Assembly (NCBI GenBank): GCA_964638245.1
Contig: CAZWZG010000137.1
Coordinates: forward strand, 1-8,449
DNA length: 8,449 nucleotides
Reading direction: 5' to 3'
DNA from: CAZWZG01 sp964638245
GTDB lineage: Bacteria > Pseudomonadota > Alphaproteobacteria > Rhodobacterales > Rhodobacteraceae
Part shown: positions 6,289 to 8,449 of the stretch, piece by piece
Numbering within the stretch: the first letter of the stretch is position 1
How the letters are laid out: the number at the start of each line of letters is the position of its first letter
Notes under the pieces: generated by a model
The model's database searches: none
The model's input: only the letters and a program-made list of their open reading frames with translations
Told to the model about the DNA's origin: nothing
Translations under genes and position numbers: made by a program

Positions 6289-7271
6289 TCGGTCAGGCTT
6301 TGCGCCTCACCAACCGCCATGCGGAACAGGACGCGCGTTGCGGCGCGAAGGCGTGGCACGAACCCGCCGCGCACAACGTCGCGGTCCGAGACAAGCGCAA
6401 CCGTGCGGTCTTCCATGTCCTTGGCCGTGATCACGAGGTCGGCGACGTGCTGTCCGGCCTCAATAGGAGCTTCGAGCGGCCCGCGATATTCAACACGCGC
6501 TTCGATACCATCGCGATCCACGGCCGGGATCAGGATCGTCAGATCTTCGGCGGCCACAAGCCCGATCTCGGTCTGATCGCCCATCCACACAGGCGCGCGC
6601 GCGAACTCCGTCCCCGCTTCGGCCACTTCGCGTTCGACGAATTGCCGGAAGGCCCAGTTGACGATCTGCTCGCTCTCAGAGCGGCGCGCGGCTGTCGAAT
6701 CCAATCCAGTGACCACGAAGACCACGCGACGGTCCCCCTGCAAGGCCGAGCCGACGAGCCCATAGCCGGCTTCTTGGGTATGACCCGTTTTCAGCCCGTC
6801 TGCGCCTATGCCAAGGGACAGGACCGGGTTGCGGTTGAAACGGTTGGANNNNNNNNNNNNNNNNNNNNNNNNNNNNNNNNNNNNNNNNNNNNNNNNNNNN
6901 NNNNNNNNNNNNNNNNNNNNNNNNNNNNNNNNNNNNNNNNNNNNNNNNCCCTTGATCAGCTCTTCGACCGTGGGCCGATCCGTTTCGTCCAGAAACATGG
7001 TCGAACCGCCCATCTGGCGCGCCTTGGCGGATACACTGAACTCTGTCTCCAGCGTCACGCGGTCGTCGCGCAAGGCTTCAAACAGCATGTAAAGCGTCAT
7101 CAGCTTTGACATCGACGCCGGGGGCAGGGCGGTTTCAGCGTCTTTTTCGAACAAGACGGTGCCAGTTTTGACATCCACCAGATACGCCGCACGCGCGACC
7201 GTTTCATAGGCGGCATGTGCCGTCGACGTCAGCAAGGCCGCCATGGCGGCGAAAGTGAAGGTGCGGAGCAT
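6285..7271 (-). CDS. D-alanyl-D-alanine carboxypeptidase (PBP5/DacF family), interrupted by an assembly gap
   Basis: A periplasmic peptidase (S11 family, low-molecular-weight penicillin-binding protein) that removes the terminal D-Ala from peptidoglycan stem peptides. The signal peptide is residues 1-20 (cleavage after AHA). The catalytic SxxK is Ser53-Met-Ser-Lys56 and the KTG triad is in GLKTGHTQEAGYG. The second triad element, SxN, is not visible because 100 Ns replace the sequence between VEELIK and SNRFNRNP. A PBP5 C-terminal domain follows, and the last residues, around FVPRLRAATRVLFRMAVGE, could form the membrane-associating amphipathic helix. About 294 residues are readable; adding roughly 87 missing ones gives the normal length near 380. 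The frame stays open across the Ns, and the GG before the gap encodes the expected Gly. ATG 7271 has GGAGA 8 nt upstream. The stop overlaps tmk. Confidence 0.93.
   Translation of the reverse strand: MLRTFTFAAMAALLTSTAHAAYETVARAAYLVDVKTGTVLFEKDAETALPPASMSKLMTLYMLFEALRDDRVTLETEFSVSAKARQMGGSTMFLDETDRPTVEELIKXXXXXXXXXXXXXXXXXXXXXXXXXXXXXXXXXXSNRFNRNPVLSLGIGADGLKTGHTQEAGYGLVGSALQGDRRVVFVVTGLDSTAARRSESEQIVNWAFRQFVEREVAEAGTEFARAPVWMGDQTEIGLVAAEDLTILIPAVDRDGIEARVEYRGPLEAPIEAGQHVADLVITAKDMEDRTVALVSDRDVVRGGFVPRLRAATRVLFRMAVGEAQSLTE
6849..6948. other. Assembly gap (100 Ns)
   Basis: Exactly 100 undetermined bases, the usual placeholder for a gap of unknown length, inside the carboxypeptidase gene. Compared by eye with E. 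coli PBP5, about 87 residues (roughly 260 nt) should lie here, so coordinates beyond the gap are probably about 160 nt short of the real genome. Confidence 0.97.
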
Positions 7272-7297
7272 GGGGGCGGTCTCCTGATGTTGAAGCG

Positions 7298-8164
7298 TCA
7301 GTTGGTGACGAAATAGGCGTCCTCAAAGCCAAGGTCCTTGACCTGACGAAGGACGGCAGAGCGTTCTTGCGCGTTCGGGGCAGGGCCCACAACCACGCGC
7401 CAGAAGGTTTTGCCTTGGCTCGATCCGCGCAAAACGGTTGGCAGAATACCGACCGTGCGCAGGCTGGCCGCCGTGTTCGTTGCGTTCGATTCCACATTGA
7501 AGATACCGATTTGAATGTACGGCTTTTCAAGCGTCGAGATCGGCGTTGGACGGGCAGCGGGTGCTTCTGCCGAAGCGGTCTGTGGTTCCGGGATCGCTTG
7601 CGGAGCGGCTTCGGCCTCGTCAATCGCGGCCGCAGCGGCTGCCAAAGGATCAAGCGGTGCTGCCGAGATGTCGTCGGTCTCAAGCGCAGCGGTGTTCATT
7701 GGCTCTGCCGGAGCGACCTCGACTGCGATCTCTTCACGTCGCAGCGCGATGACGCGGAGTTCGGTGGGTTGTCCCGCCAGCATGCTCAACGCGCTGGCCG
7801 CGTCTGACGAAACCTGGATCACAGGACCTGGATTATCGCGTTCACGCCGGAACAATGCGCCTACAACCGTTTGACCGTTTGTCTGATTGCGGATCAGTAC
7901 GCGCTCAGGATCGGAAACGTCGGGATGGGCAACCCAGACACCGCCCAGCGACGGACGTCCGTCCCAAAGTCCACTGTCTGTTTCCGAGAACACGTCCGGC
8001 GCTTCGACGTCACGGAACTCGCCTGATGCCGCCTGCTGCACCGGCATTGGCGCCCCGTCTTCACTTGGCTGCAAAAAGGCGAACCCTTCGCCATCCTCGC
8101 ATGCCGCCAAAAACAGCACGGTCGACAGCGCCGCGCCCATCCGAATTAAGGGGAGTCCGCCCAT
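7298..8164 (-). CDS. SPOR-domain lipoprotein, RlpA-like with degenerate double-psi beta-barrel
   Basis: A 288-residue predicted outer-membrane lipoprotein. The type II signal peptide ends in the lipobox LAAC (Cys22), with Glu at +2, so no inner-membrane retention signal. Residues about 65-133 resemble the RlpA double-psi beta-barrel: VAHPDVSDPERVLIRN, TNGQTVV and PVIQVSSDAASALSML line up with RlpA AHP, VRVTN, NGR and VIDLSRAAA segments. An Ala/Pro/Glu-rich linker covers about 139-210. A SPOR domain (about 215-288, from YIQIGIF through FWRVVVGP to the C-terminus) should bind denuded septal glycan. The acidic residues needed by the RlpA lytic transglycosylase appear lost, so a structural or binding role is plausible. 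I chose ATG 8164, which places the signal peptide correctly and has AGGAG 11 nt upstream; a TTG at 8212 would add 16 polar residues. It leads the cluster, 26 nt before the carboxypeptidase gene. Confidence 0.85.
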   Translation of the reverse strand: MGGLPLIRMGAALSTVLFLAACEDGEGFAFLQPSEDGAPMPVQQAASGEFRDVEAPDVFSETDSGLWDGRPSLGGVWVAHPDVSDPERVLIRNQTNGQTVVGALFRRERDNPGPVIQVSSDAASALSMLAGQPTELRVIALRREEIAVEVAPAEPMNTAALETDDISAAPLDPLAAAAAAIDEAEAAPQAIPEPQTASAEAPAARPTPISTLEKPYIQIGIFNVESNATNTAASLRTVGILPTVLRGSSQGKTFWRVVVGPAPNAQERSAVLRQVKDLGFEDAYFVTN

Positions 8165-8175
8165 GTGCTTGCCTG

Positions 8176-8180
8176 CTCCT
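8176..8180 (-). promoter_or_regulatory. Ribosome binding site of the SPOR lipoprotein gene
   Basis: AGGAG on the minus strand, 11 nt before ATG 8164. The spacing is slightly long but it is the best match near either candidate start, and favours ATG 8164 over TTG 8212. Confidence 0.45.
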
Positions 8181-8200
8181 ATGCCCGTTTGCGTCGCCCG

Positions 8201-8212
8201 TTGTCCGGACAA
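8201..8212. repeat. Perfect 12-bp palindrome in the leader of the SPOR lipoprotein gene
   Basis: TTGTCCGGACAA is a perfect inverted repeat with no spacer, 36 nt upstream of ATG 8164. Half-site copies occur nearby: GGACAA at 8265-8270 and GGACAG at 8280-8285, 15 nt apart. This could be a regulator binding site, but no matching family is recognised. Confidence 0.4.
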
Positions 8213-8296
8213 TCACTCGTTGAGCGAAACCCTACAGCGATCCCGCGCATTTTAAAAGCCTGATGGACAAGTGTTGATCGGACAGGCCAACGCTTG

Positions 8297-8320
8297 CCGC
8301 CCCTTGCTTTTCTGGGGCGG
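8297..8320. repeat. GC-rich inverted repeat upstream of tRNA-Ser
   Basis: CCGCCCC (8297-8303) and GGGGCGG (8314-8320) form a perfect 7-bp inverted repeat around a 10-nt loop. No T-run follows on the plus strand, so it does not look like a plus-strand terminator. The loop holds the possible -35 element of the tRNA promoter. Confidence 0.5.
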
Positions 8321-8333
8321 GGGACGATATGAC
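8304..8333 (+). promoter_or_regulatory. Possible promoter of tRNA-Ser
   Basis: TTGCTT (8304-8309) could be a -35 box. With 18 nt spacing, TATGAC (8328-8333) could be the -10, starting transcription a few bases before the tRNA. The match is moderate and the assignment is inference. Confidence 0.3.
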
Positions 8334-8343
8334 CCGATGGTAC

Positions 8344-8431
8344 GGAGAGGTGGCAGAGTGGTCGAATGCGGCGGTCTTGAAAACCGTTGAAGTGCAAGCT
8401 TCCCAGGGTTCGAATCCCTGTCTCTCCGCCA
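8344..8431 (+). tRNA. tRNA-Ser(UGA)
   Basis: An 88-nt class II tRNA with an encoded CCA end (8429-8431). The acceptor arm GGAGAGG (8344-8350) pairs with TCTCTCC (8421-8427), with one G-U pair, followed by discriminator G8428. The anticodon stem GCGGT/ACCGT (one G-U) encloses the loop CTTGAAA, giving anticodon TGA at 8378-8380. A long variable arm typical of tRNA-Ser follows, and the T arm carries GGTTCGAATCC. It reads UCA and related serine codons. It is divergent from the SPOR lipoprotein gene. Confidence 0.97.
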
Positions 8432-8449
8432 CCTGCCCAAGCGAGCGTT

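Noticed and set aside
6300..7109. Long plus-strand open frame of 269 codons
   Set aside because: It is a shadow of the carboxypeptidase gene on the other strand, is kept open across the Ns, and has no family-like motif.
8213..8300. Minus-strand promoter for the eight-gene cluster
   Set aside because: TTGTCC and an AT-rich TTTTAAAAT patch are present, but no -35/-10 pair with proper spacing could be found, so none is annotated.
8232..8440. Overlapping minus-strand reading frames with AERQGFEPWE and RDSNPG segments
   Set aside because: These are antisense translations of the tRNA-Ser gene, a well-known source of spurious ORFs.

Overview
The window looks like chromosomal housekeeping DNA of an alphaproteobacterium, most likely Rhodobacterales (Roseobacter group). 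This rests on the protein flavour (FtsH, the MOSC protein, and the D,D-carboxypeptidase with its NRFNRNP and GLKTGHT segments), the high GC content, and the gene order RlpA-type lipoprotein, carboxypeptidase, tmk, holB, tatD, metallo-hydrolase, which recurs in alphaproteobacteria. The genus cannot be read from the sequence alone. I see no insertion sequence, phage, CRISPR or defence genes.

Layout. Positions 1-713 (+) hold the 3' end of ftsH, closed by a strong intrinsic terminator at 722-748. A single-gene MOSC-domain unit follows (805-1386, +). Convergent to it is a compact eight-gene minus-strand cluster that fills 8164 down to 1455. In transcription order it is: SPOR/RlpA-like lipoprotein, D-alanyl-D-alanine carboxypeptidase, tmk, holB, tatD, a GNAT acetyltransferase, a PhnP-like metallo-hydrolase and an AEC-family permease. 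Spacings are tiny: three 4-nt stop/start overlaps, and gaps of 4, 16, 26 and 31 nt elsewhere. This suggests one transcript with translational coupling. Divergent from the cluster, a tRNA-Ser(UGA) gene lies at 8344-8431 (+). No gene-free stretch exceeds 300 bases; the longest is 8165-8343.

How the genes fit together. The first two cluster genes act on the periplasmic cell wall: septal glycan binding and trimming of the terminal D-Ala. The next two supply DNA replication: dTTP precursor synthesis, and the delta' subunit of the clamp loader. The last four are a hydrolase, an acetyltransferase, a metallo-hydrolase and a permease, with no obvious shared pathway.

Caveats. A run of exactly 100 Ns (6849-6948) sits inside the carboxypeptidase gene and hides its SxN active-site motif; family comparison suggests the true missing length is nearer 260 nt. 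Several genes start at GTG or TTG. I did not find a new biological system. The points most worth checking are the RlpA-like lipoprotein that appears to have lost catalytic residues, and the palindrome and repeats in its leader.
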